The notes: generated by a model from the sequence alone, not told the origin. DNA of 64,000 bases from Coprococcus ammoniilyticus (GCF_025567345.1 NZ_JAOQJS010000002.1:310001-374000); one strand, 5' to 3'. Shown: positions 37,469 through 47,471, counted from the stretch's first letter. Numbers and translations: made by a program.

Positions 37469-38416
37469 TTAATTGGATCTTTCTCCCGCCATAGAAGGAG
37501 CTTCTGTCGTCTGACAGATATCGTAAATAATATTTTCTGCTCCATTCTTCTCTCTGCGTGCAGAAGGTGTCAGGATCAGACGATGTTTGAATATATCATA
37601 AATAACATACATAACATCTTCCGGAATCACATAGTTACGATCATACATATAGGCGCATGCTTTTGCCATATTAGCGAATGCCTTTGTGCCTCGTGGACTG
37701 ATACCACACTCAATCTTATCATGATGTCTGGTTGCATCAACCAGTCTGGAAATGTAATCTGCAATCTCATAAGAAATATATACATTTGCGACTTCTGTAC
37801 GCATCTGTATCAGATCCTCTACGCTCATGACAGGCTGTACAGCATCAATCGGATTCTGTCCATGATCCTCCATCAGCATCTCTACCTGACTCTGTACATC
37901 AGGATACCCCATACTTAAACGCACCATAAAACGGTCAAGCTGGGAGTCCGGAAGTGCCTGTGTGCCACCACTGGTGATCGGATTCTGTGTTGCGATCGTT
38001 ATAAATGGTTTTGGAAGCTGATACGTAACATTGTCAACCGTTGCTGTCGCTTCTGCCATAGCCTCAAGCAATGCCGCCTGTGTCTTACTGGAAGTACGGT
38101 TGATCTCATCAGCTAACAGCAGATTCGTAAATACCGGTCCTTTCACAAACTCCATCTTTCCTTCCCGCTGATTATACATGGAATATCCAAGAATATCACT
38201 TGGCATTGTGTCCGGTGTAAACTGGATACGATTATCCTGCATAGAAGTTGCTTTTGAAAATGTCTTTGCAAGTGTTGTCTTGCCAAGTCCCGGATTATCC
38301 TCCAAGAGGATATGTCCGGATGCAAGAACGGTCATAATGATCTTAACAATGATATCATCCTTGCCTTTAATGACTTTGTTCATTTCCATTCTAAGATCTG
38401 CAATTTTTTTATTCAT
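37469..38416 (-). CDS. MoxR family AAA+ ATPase
   Basis: A 315-residue AAA+ protein. Walker A is DNPGLGKTTL, Walker B is LLADEINR, with sensor 1 in ATQNP and a C-terminal lid domain. MoxR ATPases act as chaperone-like factors with VWA or DUF58 partners in assembling or maturing protein complexes. It lies 18 bases after the first surface-protein gene and upstream of the lipoprotein, TgpA-like and DUF58 genes. Confidence 0.93.
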   Translation of the reverse strand: MNKKIADLRMEMNKVIKGKDDIIVKIIMTVLASGHILLEDNPGLGKTTLAKTFSKATSMQDNRIQFTPDTMPSDILGYSMYNQREGKMEFVKGPVFTNLLLADEINRTSSKTQAALLEAMAEATATVDNVTYQLPKPFITIATQNPITSGGTQALPDSQLDRFMVRLSMGYPDVQSQVEMLMEDHGQNPIDAVQPVMSVEDLIQMRTEVANVYISYEIADYISRLVDATRHHDKIECGISPRGTKAFANMAKACAYMYDRNYVIPEDVMYVIYDIFKHRLILTPSARREKNGAENIIYDICQTTEAPSMAGERSN

Positions 38417-38434
38417 CTTTTTCTACCCCGTATG

Positions 38435-41400
38435 TTATTTCTTCTTCCATTTTGCATAAATCACAATGTTTTTATCTTTAATCTTTGTGCTGTTCTTTAC
38501 CTTAACTTTTTTGTTGTCCTTATCGATGTAATACCAGCCGACCAGTTTATAACCTGCCCTCTTTGGCTTTAATGCAGCAAGTTTTCCCTTTAAGAATCCG
38601 GTCGCTACACTCTGATTTCTTACTACTTTTACTTTCTTTGTACTCTTACTGCCAAATTTTCCTTTATTCGCATCGAAAGTTACACTGACTTTATCCGCTC
38701 CGACATCATAGATCTTTGTCCATTTGCTGTAAATCTTTGCTCCGGTCGAATCATAACGATAACTTCTAACTTCAAAAATTGCATAAGTCTGCAGGCTGAT
38801 CGCAGGAAGGATCTTTTCTTTCTTATTTCTGATATCAAAGGTCGTTGCATTGCTTAACTTTTTAGCAGTTGGTGCATACCGATATTCATATCCATCGGCT
38901 TTTTCACATTTCCAGGTTAATGTAACTTTATATTTTCCTTTATTTCTGCCTCTTGTTATCTTGTTAAAGGTAGTCTTTTTCGCTGTAACCTTTTTCGCTT
39001 TGACCTTTGTCCATTCTGCAGTCGCTGTGACATTCTGTTTGATCGCCGTTCCCTGCATCAGAGTATAAGTCTTTGTTCCTGATTTATAAGTCCACCGGGA
39101 GAACAGGTATCCGGCACGTTTTGGTACAGGAAGTGTTCCATTTTTAAATCCGGTATTGGCAGAATCTTCAAATTGATAAGTTTTCACATAAGATGACTTG
39201 TTGTTTATTTTTCCACCGTTTGCATTATAGGTTACTTTATATGTATTCTTTTTCCAGAATGCATACAATGTAACATTATCCAGTATCGTTACACGATCTG
39301 TGCTCTTTCGCACCTTTAACTGCTTTTCATCTGTTGACCAGCCCTGAAAAGTATATCCGGTTCTGGTTGGATTTTTAAGATTATTATATGTAGAACCATA
39401 GGTTACATAAATCGTTCCTGAAGTATTCGCCTCTCCATCGTTATAGATCAGAGTGACCTTATACCGGTTTGCCGTCCATTTTGGATACAATGTGATCGTC
39501 ACATGGTTATCTTCCGTTTTTGTATCCTTTAATATCTGATTCAGATTTTTCTTTCGGATGATATCCCCGGCAAAAAAGTCCGTTCCGGTTCCATCTTCCC
39601 TTGTATTCCATCTGTCAAAGGTATATCCGGCTTTGTAATATTGTTCATCCACATCTGATATGGTTACATTCTCACCATACAGGAAATCCTTTGGTGCGAT
39701 CACCTGATTACCAAGCTTATATTCCAGACGATAATTAAATGCCACCCATTTAGGAACCAGTACAACATCCTTTCCTGCTTTTGTTGTCAGGTTTTTCTTA
39801 TATGTTTCGCCCGGCTCAAAAACAGTATTCCTTATATCCTCGGTCACATTCTTTGTATCATCCAGAACCCAGCCCGCAAATACATATCCCTCTTTACTGA
39901 ACTGGGAAATATCATATGCAGGGATCGTATATTCCGCATCATATGTACATGCTATGGATTCCGGTGCTGTTCCGATTACATCATCATCCGAATTCTCCAG
40001 ACTGAATGTGATCGTATAATTAATCGGCTCCCATAACGCATATAATGGAATGGTATCTGATGTATCAATAAAGTTTGTAACATCCGCACCATCTGGCAGC
40101 ACCTGTTTGGATGGAAGCTCTGTATACCAGCCGGCAAATGTATAACCAGCTCTCTTGTATACACATTTATCTAATTTTGCCGCTGTATCATAATAACATT
40201 TTTTATCCGGCTGTACGCCACTTACGGTATAGCCCGGATCATCGTTTGTGCCATATTCTTTATACGGATAAAATGTAAATGTATATGACTTTTTCTCCCA
40301 GACCGCATACAGTGTCACATTTGCTTTATTTGTAGTTGTAAGATTGATCATATTGGCTCTTGGCGCATAATCAACTGTTGATCTGTCCGCCTTTCTGGAC
40401 CATCCCATAAATGTATAGCCGGTACGCCCCGGAATATTCTTTGGCAGGCTCTGATCATAAGTTGCATTTACAACCTCCGGAGTCTTGTCATCTCTTTCCA
40501 CAAAAGTAACTGTATATGTGATCGGTGTCCAGACAGGGAATAAACATATGATCTCTGTTTTCGTTGTCAGGTTCTTTACACTTGCCTGATCTGCATATAC
40601 AACTTTATCCGGATTGCCATTGACCGCCCATCCTTTAAATATATAACCATCTCTGGTAAACTTACACGGATCTAATTTTGCTGCTTTATCATAGGTTAAT
40701 GTCATATCCGACATAGCACCCTTTTCTGTTGAATATCGATGCTGAAAACGAATATTATACTGGATCGGTATCCACTTAGCATATAATGTGATCACGCCAG
40801 TCTTTGTAATTCCCTTAACAGACTGTCCTGCCTTGTAGTTGGTGCCGGTTCCATCTGCTTTTGTATTCCAGCCGCCGAATGTATATCCGGTTCGTGTCAA
40901 CGCATTGGAAGACAATGTAATGTTTGTTGTATATACAGCACTTGCCACAGCAGGTACTATTCCGCCGGTTTTTCCATTTCCATTATAAGTAATCGTATAG
41001 TTATATGCTACAGGTGAAGAAACTAACGTACCACTTGCCTTAACTTTATTATATGATCCGCTGTTCTTTACCCAGATATTTGTAGTACTCTTTCCTGCCT
41101 TTGAAAATGCATTTGCTGCAACTCCGGTCAGGTTTGAATTTTTAAAATTGAATTTCGTAACTGCAGTACAGTTTGCAAATGCAGTACCGTAAATCTTTGT
41201 CAGAGAATTTGACATACTGAAATCCACATTTGTAAGTGCTGTACAATTCTGGAATGCATTTACATTGATCTGAACCAGAGAGCTTCCGGATACCGTTTTT
41301 ACAGATGTGATCGTTTTATTATTTGCATATGCAGATCCTGCGATCATGGTTACCTTATACGTTTTACTATTCACTACAACTGTATTGGGAATTGTGATTG

Positions 41401-41611
41401 CACCCTTGCTGACACCTGCTACTCCTGTTTTTGCAGGTTTGATCGATACTGTCTTTGCCGTCTCATCTACGATTGTACAGGTCCATTTGCCCGACTTATC
41501 GGTATATGTTGCTGCAGATGCATTCCCTGATATACTGAAAATACAGATTCCGCAGCAAAGAACTGCTGCAACTGCCAGGATCAGCTTTTTAAATCTTATA
41601 CTATTACTCAT
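38435..41611 (-). CDS. Secreted InlB B-repeat protein with short LRR region
   Basis: A 1058-residue protein. A signal peptide (~1-34, ending NASA) is followed by a short BspA-type leucine-rich region (~85-180; for example NAFQNCTALTNVDF) and about nine InlB/Flg_new-type B repeats of ~70-100 residues, each with (R/K)-x-GYTFxGW and ending LYAKW or similar. A fibronectin-III-like segment interrupts them before the last repeat. No LPXTG, SLH or choline-binding anchor is seen, so retention is unexplained. It follows its larger relative by 14 bases. Adhesin-like or matrix function is inference. Confidence 0.88.
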   Translation of the reverse strand: MSNSIRFKKLILAVAAVLCCGICIFSISGNASAATYTDKSGKWTCTIVDETAKTVSIKPAKTGVAGVSKGAITIPNTVVVNSKTYKVTMIAGSAYANNKTITSVKTVSGSSLVQINVNAFQNCTALTNVDFSMSNSLTKIYGTAFANCTAVTKFNFKNSNLTGVAANAFSKAGKSTTNIWVKNSGSYNKVKASGTLVSSPVAYNYTITYNGNGKTGGIVPAVASAVYTTNITLSSNALTRTGYTFGGWNTKADGTGTNYKAGQSVKGITKTGVITLYAKWIPIQYNIRFQHRYSTEKGAMSDMTLTYDKAAKLDPCKFTRDGYIFKGWAVNGNPDKVVYADQASVKNLTTKTEIICLFPVWTPITYTVTFVERDDKTPEVVNATYDQSLPKNIPGRTGYTFMGWSRKADRSTVDYAPRANMINLTTTNKANVTLYAVWEKKSYTFTFYPYKEYGTNDDPGYTVSGVQPDKKCYYDTAAKLDKCVYKRAGYTFAGWYTELPSKQVLPDGADVTNFIDTSDTIPLYALWEPINYTITFSLENSDDDVIGTAPESIACTYDAEYTIPAYDISQFSKEGYVFAGWVLDDTKNVTEDIRNTVFEPGETYKKNLTTKAGKDVVLVPKWVAFNYRLEYKLGNQVIAPKDFLYGENVTISDVDEQYYKAGYTFDRWNTREDGTGTDFFAGDIIRKKNLNQILKDTKTEDNHVTITLYPKWTANRYKVTLIYNDGEANTSGTIYVTYGSTYNNLKNPTRTGYTFQGWSTDEKQLKVRKSTDRVTILDNVTLYAFWKKNTYKVTYNANGGKINNKSSYVKTYQFEDSANTGFKNGTLPVPKRAGYLFSRWTYKSGTKTYTLMQGTAIKQNVTATAEWTKVKAKKVTAKKTTFNKITRGRNKGKYKVTLTWKCEKADGYEYRYAPTAKKLSNATTFDIRNKKEKILPAISLQTYAIFEVRSYRYDSTGAKIYSKWTKIYDVGADKVSVTFDANKGKFGSKSTKKVKVVRNQSVATGFLKGKLAALKPKRAGYKLVGWYYIDKDNKKVKVKNSTKIKDKNIVIYAKWKKK

Positions 41612-41625
41612 CTTACTTGCCCTCC

Positions 41626-44600
41626 TTATGGTATTTTTTTACTGATCGTACTTCCAAATTTTCCATATTTCTTCTTGCCATTCTTTACTTTGTACTGTCT
41701 GGCTCTGAAATAATATTTTGTTCCATTTTCAAGTCCGCTGATCATCGTTGATAATGATGTCTTTGAACTCTGTATCTTAACAGATTTTGCATTTGAGAAA
41801 TCACTGTATTTTGAATAATAAATAATACAGCCTTCCGCACCTGCATATTTCCGGATCGTCAACCGGACATTTACCTTGCCGGTTGATTTGGATTTCCAAT
41901 GCGCATAAATCTGTGTATCTTTTGCAAATGTCGTTCCTGCCGTTACCTTGGAGCCTCCGGTATAATCCGTCCACCATCCATCAAAGGTATAATTCTCTTT
42001 TTTTGCTCCAGGAAGTCCCGTAATTCCTGTTCCGGTATCAATTGAAAATTTGCTCTTATTTCCATTGACCTTGCCACCTGCAGCATTCAATGTAACCGTT
42101 ATCTTCTTTGCCTGCCATCTTGCATATAACGTCAGACTGCCTTCCAGATCCACAACTGTTGAACTGGTATACTGAATTTTTCCGGACTTGCTTGTAAACC
42201 AGCCTTTAAATTCATATCCATCCCTTACCGGTGTTGGAAGCGTGCCACAGGTATCCACATAGCCTACAACCTTGCTGGTCCGTCCAACGGTTCCGCCATT
42301 TGGATTAAATGTGATCGTAACATCATTTTCTGTCCATCTTGCATATAACGTCACGGTTCCTTCATAAGGAAGCAGATTCTTTACAGTTGCCTGATCTTTA
42401 TAGACCTTTCCACCTGTCTTATCGGTACTCCAGCCATGGAAGGTATATCCCGGTCTCCGATATGCTGATGCTGCAAGTTTAATGGATTCTCCATATGTAA
42501 CAGTCTCACCCTTCATGCTTCCATATCCTCCGTTCGCATTATAAACGATACGATAGGTTACCGGGCTCCATACTGCATATAACGCAATACCATCTTCCGT
42601 ATTATGCAGGATCTCTGCTTCATCTTCATATACAACAACATTCTTATCTGATTCCTCTGCCCATCCGATGAACTGATATCCATCCTTTTCATATGTACAC
42701 TTTGGAAGCTTTGCTGTTTCTCCACATTTAAAGACAACTGCTTCCATATATCCTTCACCATCTGTTTCGTCGAAAACAATACTGTATGTTTTCTGTTCCC
42801 AGACAGCATTTATCCGAACTTCTGTATTAGCCCCATATAATTCCCTGAGGTAGGAATACAGTTTGCTCAATCTCCAGGATTGTATGGTTTTGACCGGATA
42901 GATTGTTTCATCCTTATCAAACTGGAAACCGATCAAAGAGCTTCCCTCTTTCTGAAAATCCGTTGAGAAAATTTCATATGCTGTTTTAGAATCATCCAGA
43001 TTATCTGCTGAGAGCACAATTTTCTTTTCCGTACCAGTTCCGCCATTCGGAACAAGTGTCAGATTATATCCGGAGGCATCACTCCACACCGCCAGAAATT
43101 CATAATATCCGGATGCCGTTGCATAAATATTCTGTGTATCACTGAATTCTGCCTCATCCTCGTAGGTTCCGACAATAAAGCTATGGGAATCATCCGGATT
43201 CGTATATATCCATTGCCATCTGTAAAATTTCTTTCCAGGACAGGTAAATGTACACTTTGGAAGCTTCAAGGTTTCGCCCTGCTTTACGGTAGCCTCCTGC
43301 ATGGTTCCCTGACCTTCACCGGCAGAGAAACGGATCTTAATGCTTCTCTTTTCCCAGATCGCATAAAGTGTAATAGAGCTTTCGGCTGTCAGTTTTGTGA
43401 CCTTCTGACCTTCTTTATAAGATGTTCCTGTTCCATCCGGCTTTGTATTCCAGCATTTGAAGACAGAATCGCTCTTCATAAAATTATTCTGTCGCAATTC
43501 TATATACTGGTTATACACAACCCCATCCTGAATGTTCATAGAACCAATACCACCGTTTGCATTGTAGCGGATCTGATATGTATTTGGAACAGCCGATGCA
43601 TATAATACGACATCTCCCTGTCCGGAAGGATCCACCTTCTGACCATACTTATAAGTTACTGTATATTGTTCTCCATCACTGTCTGTCAAAGTACCGGTAA
43701 ACTTTAAACTGTATCCTTTATATACATTTTTATCATATGATGGATTCAGTGTTACCTGCGTATTATATCGAAGGTTCGTCTGTTCTACTTTATTATAAGT
43801 CTTAGAGCCTACTGTCTTTGGTATCATATATGTAATCTTATATGATCCGGTGTAGACCGCCTTATAATCAACATTTCCATAATTTTCTTCATTCTGCAGC
43901 TCTTTTATCATTCTTTGATATGTCGCTTTATTGGCAGTATAAATTGTTTTATTACCCGTACCAAACGCACTTCCCATTTCCAGATCAGCGGTATCAAAGG
44001 TAATATTGTTATTTGGCAGATATACATTTCCAAGATCACATTCATCGAATGCCAGTCCACTAATAAACTTTAATTTAGAACCACTTTCAAATGTAATCTT
44101 TCTCAAACCAGAATAAGCGAACGCTGCTACACCTATCCTTTCTACAAGCTTTGGTATAACAATTTCTTTTAAATTCACACAGCTATAAAATGCAGCCTCA
44201 TCTATCTCTTTCAAACATGAACCTTTTTCAAATATAACCTTTTTTAATTCACAACTCATAAATGCATTTTCACCAATGATGACACAGTTCTTTGGAATCG
44301 TGATATTGGAAATCGATTCATCACATGCGAAGCAATCCTCACCAATCGAATATACACTATACTTCTTATTCGCAGGGTTTGTAATTACATTAGGGATTGT
44401 ATATGATGCTATTTTCTTTGTTGATTTTGGATCATACATTATCAGTTCTGCTTTACCGGGATTATTACCGTTCGGTTCTGAAATTATACGATAATTATAG
44501 ATTTCATCGACGGTCCACCATTCATTCACCCACCAATAACTGCCCTTTTTCATTTTTGATATATCTTTGAATTTCGATCCTTTTTCAAAATTAACTTTTA

Positions 44601-45147
44601 ATACTCCGGCATTAAATGCTCCGGCACCAATTGAAACTACAGACTTGGGAATGGTAATTGTAGATATCGTTTTTTTGGTAGAAAATGCTTCTTCTCCTAT
44701 TTTTTTTAATTTCGAGCCTGATTCAAATGTTACTTTTTTTATATTCATATCTTCAAATGCATAATCACTTATTGTTTCGCAATTTTTTGGAATTGTGATC
44801 TCGGTGATTTTTTCTTCTACATTTGAATAATCGTTCTCGTCAACTGACATACCATCAATCTCTACAACAGTATATTTCTTTTTATTTTTACCTATGATCG
44901 TATTTGGGTAAACTATCTTATTGCCAAAATGCCCACCTGATACTTCAGCAGAAATTGAAACCTTTCCAGGTGTCTTTCCCTTTGGATCGGTAATCACTTC
45001 ATACCAGAACTTTCCATCTGAAGTATTACCACAATCCCCTTCCTTTGCATTTGCTGTACCAGAACAGAATAAACTTCCTGTCAGGATCAGGATGCCCGTT
45101 ATCATCATGATCATAAAATGTCTGAATGCCTTTGAATGATTCCTCAT
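41626..45147 (-). CDS. Secreted BspA-like LRR / InlB B-repeat protein
   Basis: A 1173-residue protein. A signal peptide (~1-34) precedes a BspA-type LRR_5 region (~90-400, with repeats such as ITIPKSVVSIGAGAF), then roughly eight InlB-type B repeats (~430-1060, each with a GW core and a LYAxW end), and a C-terminal fibronectin-III-like domain (~1085-1173; GLENGTKYYFRARQY). No cell-wall anchor is visible. It is the first gene of the six-gene unit and lies behind a leader with a long terminator hairpin. BspA-like LRRs often bind host or microbial surfaces. Confidence 0.9.
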   Translation of the reverse strand: MRNHSKAFRHFMIMMITGILILTGSLFCSGTANAKEGDCGNTSDGKFWYEVITDPKGKTPGKVSISAEVSGGHFGNKIVYPNTIIGKNKKKYTVVEIDGMSVDENDYSNVEEKITEITIPKNCETISDYAFEDMNIKKVTFESGSKLKKIGEEAFSTKKTISTITIPKSVVSIGAGAFNAGVLKVNFEKGSKFKDISKMKKGSYWWVNEWWTVDEIYNYRIISEPNGNNPGKAELIMYDPKSTKKIASYTIPNVITNPANKKYSVYSIGEDCFACDESISNITIPKNCVIIGENAFMSCELKKVIFEKGSCLKEIDEAAFYSCVNLKEIVIPKLVERIGVAAFAYSGLRKITFESGSKLKFISGLAFDECDLGNVYLPNNNITFDTADLEMGSAFGTGNKTIYTANKATYQRMIKELQNEENYGNVDYKAVYTGSYKITYMIPKTVGSKTYNKVEQTNLRYNTQVTLNPSYDKNVYKGYSLKFTGTLTDSDGEQYTVTYKYGQKVDPSGQGDVVLYASAVPNTYQIRYNANGGIGSMNIQDGVVYNQYIELRQNNFMKSDSVFKCWNTKPDGTGTSYKEGQKVTKLTAESSITLYAIWEKRSIKIRFSAGEGQGTMQEATVKQGETLKLPKCTFTCPGKKFYRWQWIYTNPDDSHSFIVGTYEDEAEFSDTQNIYATASGYYEFLAVWSDASGYNLTLVPNGGTGTEKKIVLSADNLDDSKTAYEIFSTDFQKEGSSLIGFQFDKDETIYPVKTIQSWRLSKLYSYLRELYGANTEVRINAVWEQKTYSIVFDETDGEGYMEAVVFKCGETAKLPKCTYEKDGYQFIGWAEESDKNVVVYEDEAEILHNTEDGIALYAVWSPVTYRIVYNANGGYGSMKGETVTYGESIKLAASAYRRPGYTFHGWSTDKTGGKVYKDQATVKNLLPYEGTVTLYARWTENDVTITFNPNGGTVGRTSKVVGYVDTCGTLPTPVRDGYEFKGWFTSKSGKIQYTSSTVVDLEGSLTLYARWQAKKITVTLNAAGGKVNGNKSKFSIDTGTGITGLPGAKKENYTFDGWWTDYTGGSKVTAGTTFAKDTQIYAHWKSKSTGKVNVRLTIRKYAGAEGCIIYYSKYSDFSNAKSVKIQSSKTSLSTMISGLENGTKYYFRARQYKVKNGKKKYGKFGSTISKKIP

Positions 45148-45210
45148 ATTCTTCTCTCCCTTTACAATATTTAATCGTTATACCTCTGTATTCCAAATAA
45201 TTTTTTATAT

Positions 45211-45263
45211 AAAAAAGTGCTGTAAAAAACATATGCCTTCTCCATATGCTTTTTTACAACACT
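45211..45263 (-). terminator. Leader terminator upstream of the surface-protein operon
   Basis: On the minus strand a 21-nt stem (AGTGTTGTAAAAAAGCATATG with its near-perfect complement) and a 6-nt loop is followed by TTTTTT. It lies between the promoter at 45389-45417 and the first start codon at 45147, so transcription must pass it to express the operon. Confidence 0.8.
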
Positions 45264-45382
45264 ATTCGGTTCAGATATAGAATTGTCTGTTGTCCATCTA
45301 TGTTCCCCCTGCCGGATCTCCCCGGCTTTCATGATCTGTTTCCAATTTCTTCCTGGTGCTTTATTGATTTCTATGTCGCATT
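45264..45382 (-). promoter_or_regulatory. Structured leader RNA, candidate riboswitch or attenuator (class not recognised)
   Basis: About 120 nt of transcribed leader precede the terminator. GACATAGAA near the 5' end can pair with TTCTATATC ~90 nt later (one mismatch), closing a domain that contains the hairpin GCCGG-GGAGAT-CCGGC and a GGGGGAAC stretch. I could not match it to c-di-GMP, cobalamin, T-box or other leader classes known to me. It may regulate the terminator at 45211-45263. Confidence 0.45.
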
Positions 45383-45388
45383 TCGTAC

Positions 45389-45417
45389 ATTATAGCAATC
45401 TTACCAATTTTTGTAAA
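45389..45417 (-). promoter_or_regulatory. Promoter of the surface-protein/MoxR operon
   Basis: On the minus strand TTTACA, 17 bases, TATAAT. Its -35 box overlaps the proposed -35 box of the divergent asnB promoter. Confidence 0.8.
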
Positions 45418-45440
45418 TAGTTTTGTTTATATGTTATATT
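45411..45440 (+). promoter_or_regulatory. Probable asnB promoter
   Basis: TTGTAA followed after 17-18 bases by TTATAT/TATATT on the plus strand, about 50 bases before the asnB start. It overlaps the opposite-strand promoter. Confidence 0.5.
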
Positions 45441-45490
45441 TTACTGCCCTGTTTCATACAATTATACGACGAAACCGAAACGAGTTATCT

Positions 45491-47347
45491 ATGTGTTCTA
45501 TTTCTGGATTTTATAATGTACATGGCAGATACCTGGAAACGCCCGGACATTTTCGTGATATTCTGTCTGCCATGAATGCAAAGCAAAAGCATCGCGGGCC
45601 GGATGATGATGGTATTCTTCTGACGGATACATGCGGACTGTCTCATACAAGATTATCCATCCGGGATATCAAAGCCGGACTTCAGCCCATGTCCCGCACA
45701 GTGCAGGGAAGAACGTTCACGATCGTATTCAATGGAGAAATCTATAATACAGATGAACTGAAAAGGGAACTGATCTTACGCGGTTATTCCTTTTCCACAA
45801 CATCCGATACCGAGGTACTGCTGTTTTCATACATATACTATGGGCCTGACTTTGTAAAACATATCAATGGTATATTTTCTTTTGCGATCTACGATCATGC
45901 CGAAGAAGCCATTTTCCTTTACCGGGATCCATTCGGTGTAAAGCCTTTATATTATACCTTTTTATCTGACCGGACACTTGTCTTTGCATCAGAGCGAAAG
46001 GCACTGTTCTGTTATCCCGGCACATTTCCAAGACTGGATAAAAAAGGCTTATGTGAGATTTTCGCCATCGGGCCGTCCAAAACGCCCGGTTGCGGTGTCT
46101 TCAAAGGAATCGACGAACTAAAACCCGGTCATTATATCCGGTATGACCGATTCGGCTATTCCACCATCTGCTATTTCCGGATCCAAAGCATACCTCATAC
46201 CGATGACTATCAGACAACCGTGGAAAAGACCTCTGATCTGTTAAACACTGCAGTAAAACGACAGATCGTATCCGATGTTCCGATCTGTACCTTTCTGTCC
46301 GGCGGTATCGATTCCTCGATCGTCAGTGCCATCTGTGCGGAAGAACTGAAGAACCAGGGGCAGATATTAGATACCTATTCCTTTGATTTTACCGATAATT
46401 CACGCTATTTTAAATCAAATGCCTTTCAGCCGGAACAGGATCGGCCATATGTAGATCAGATGGTCTCTTTCCTCGGAACGAAACATCACTACCTGACCTG
46501 CAATATGGAAGAGCTTGCCGACCTGCTTTATGATTCCGTTCTTTCCAGAGACCAGCCGACCATGGCAGACGTTGATTCATCCCTGCTGTATTTCTGTAAG
46601 CTGGTATCTGAAAACAATAAGGTTGTGCTGACCGGGGAATGTGCCGATGAAATATTTGGCGGATATCCATGGTTCTACCGGGAAGATCTGCTTGCATCCG
46701 ATACTTTTCCATGGATGACCGATCTTACACCAAGAAAGCAACTGTTGGATCCGGAATTTGCAGATGCTCTGCAGATGGATGACTATGTAAAAAATCTGTA
46801 CCATCAGATCATCTCCGAGATTCCGGTGCTGCCGGAAGAATCCGATATCGAGAAATCCCGTCGCCGGATCGGTTACATGAATATCCGGATGTTCATGCAG
46901 ACCCTGCTTGACCGTATGGATCGTACCAGTATGTATCATGGTCTGGAGGCAAGAGTACCATTTGCTGACATCCATCTTCTGCAGTATGTCTTTAATGTGC
47001 CATGGAAATACAAATACCGAAACCAGACAGAGAAAAGCCTGCTCCGTCATGCCGCTGTAAATCTGGTTCCAAATGAAATCCTGTTCCGGAAGAAAAGTCC
47101 GTATCCTAAAACCTATAACCCACTTTATGAAACGATCCTTGCCGACCGGTTAAGAGAAGTGATCCACGATGTTGCAAGCCCTGTCAACCGGTTTCTGGAT
47201 AAAAAAGCAGTTCTGCAGTTTCTGGAATCTCCGAAGGATTATGGAAAACCATGGTATGGCCAGTTAATGGCAGACCCACAAATGATGGCATATTTATTGC
47301 AGATCAACTTCTGGCTGAAAGAATACCAGATCTCCATCGAACTCTGA
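45491..47347 (+). CDS. asnB: Asparagine synthase (glutamine-hydrolysing)
   Basis: A 618-residue enzyme that makes asparagine from aspartate with glutamine as nitrogen donor and ATP. The start at 45491 is fixed by biology: the N-terminal nucleophile must be Cys2 (MCSISGFYNV); the upstream reading to 45431 runs through the promoter. The glutaminase domain has HRGPDDDG and FNGEIYN; the synthetase domain has the ATP-pyrophosphatase loop SGGIDSS at residues 270-276. Cys-Ser rather than Cys-Gly follows the initiator Met. It is monocistronic with its own terminator. Confidence 0.94.
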   Translation: MCSISGFYNVHGRYLETPGHFRDILSAMNAKQKHRGPDDDGILLTDTCGLSHTRLSIRDIKAGLQPMSRTVQGRTFTIVFNGEIYNTDELKRELILRGYSFSTTSDTEVLLFSYIYYGPDFVKHINGIFSFAIYDHAEEAIFLYRDPFGVKPLYYTFLSDRTLVFASERKALFCYPGTFPRLDKKGLCEIFAIGPSKTPGCGVFKGIDELKPGHYIRYDRFGYSTICYFRIQSIPHTDDYQTTVEKTSDLLNTAVKRQIVSDVPICTFLSGGIDSSIVSAICAEELKNQGQILDTYSFDFTDNSRYFKSNAFQPEQDRPYVDQMVSFLGTKHHYLTCNMEELADLLYDSVLSRDQPTMADVDSSLLYFCKLVSENNKVVLTGECADEIFGGYPWFYREDLLASDTFPWMTDLTPRKQLLDPEFADALQMDDYVKNLYHQIISEIPVLPEESDIEKSRRRIGYMNIRMFMQTLLDRMDRTSMYHGLEARVPFADIHLLQYVFNVPWKYKYRNQTEKSLLRHAAVNLVPNEILFRKKSPYPKTYNPLYETILADRLREVIHDVASPVNRFLDKKAVLQFLESPKDYGKPWYGQLMADPQMMAYLLQINFWLKEYQISIEL

Positions 47348-47351
47348 CCAT

Positions 47352-47375
47352 AACACCCACCAGCCGGTGGGTGTT
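47352..47375 (+). terminator. Terminator of asnB
   Basis: AACACCCAC-N6-GTGGGTGTT is a perfect 9-nt stem, followed by a short T-rich stretch. It begins five bases after the asnB stop. Confidence 0.75.
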
Positions 47376-47471
47376 TATATCTTATATACCAGAACCCAAA
47401 AACACCCGATACTCTATCGTCTCCTGACAACAGATTATTATCTTATAATAATGGATCTCTTATAAAGTAAA

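Noticed and set aside
38435..45147. LPXTG, SLH or choline-binding anchors in the two giant surface proteins
   Set aside because: Neither C-terminus shows an LPxTG-type motif with hydrophobic tail, SLH triplets or choline-binding repeats. The proteins end in an InlB-type repeat and a fibronectin-III-like domain.
38435..45147. CRISPR array or other direct-repeat array
   Set aside because: The periodic similarity is at protein level (degenerate B repeats and LRRs) and lies inside long open frames. No short identical repeats with unique spacers were seen anywhere in the window.
45264..45382. c-di-GMP or cobalamin riboswitch before the surface operon
   Set aside because: The conserved core sequences of those classes are not present. 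The leader is reported only as an unclassified candidate.
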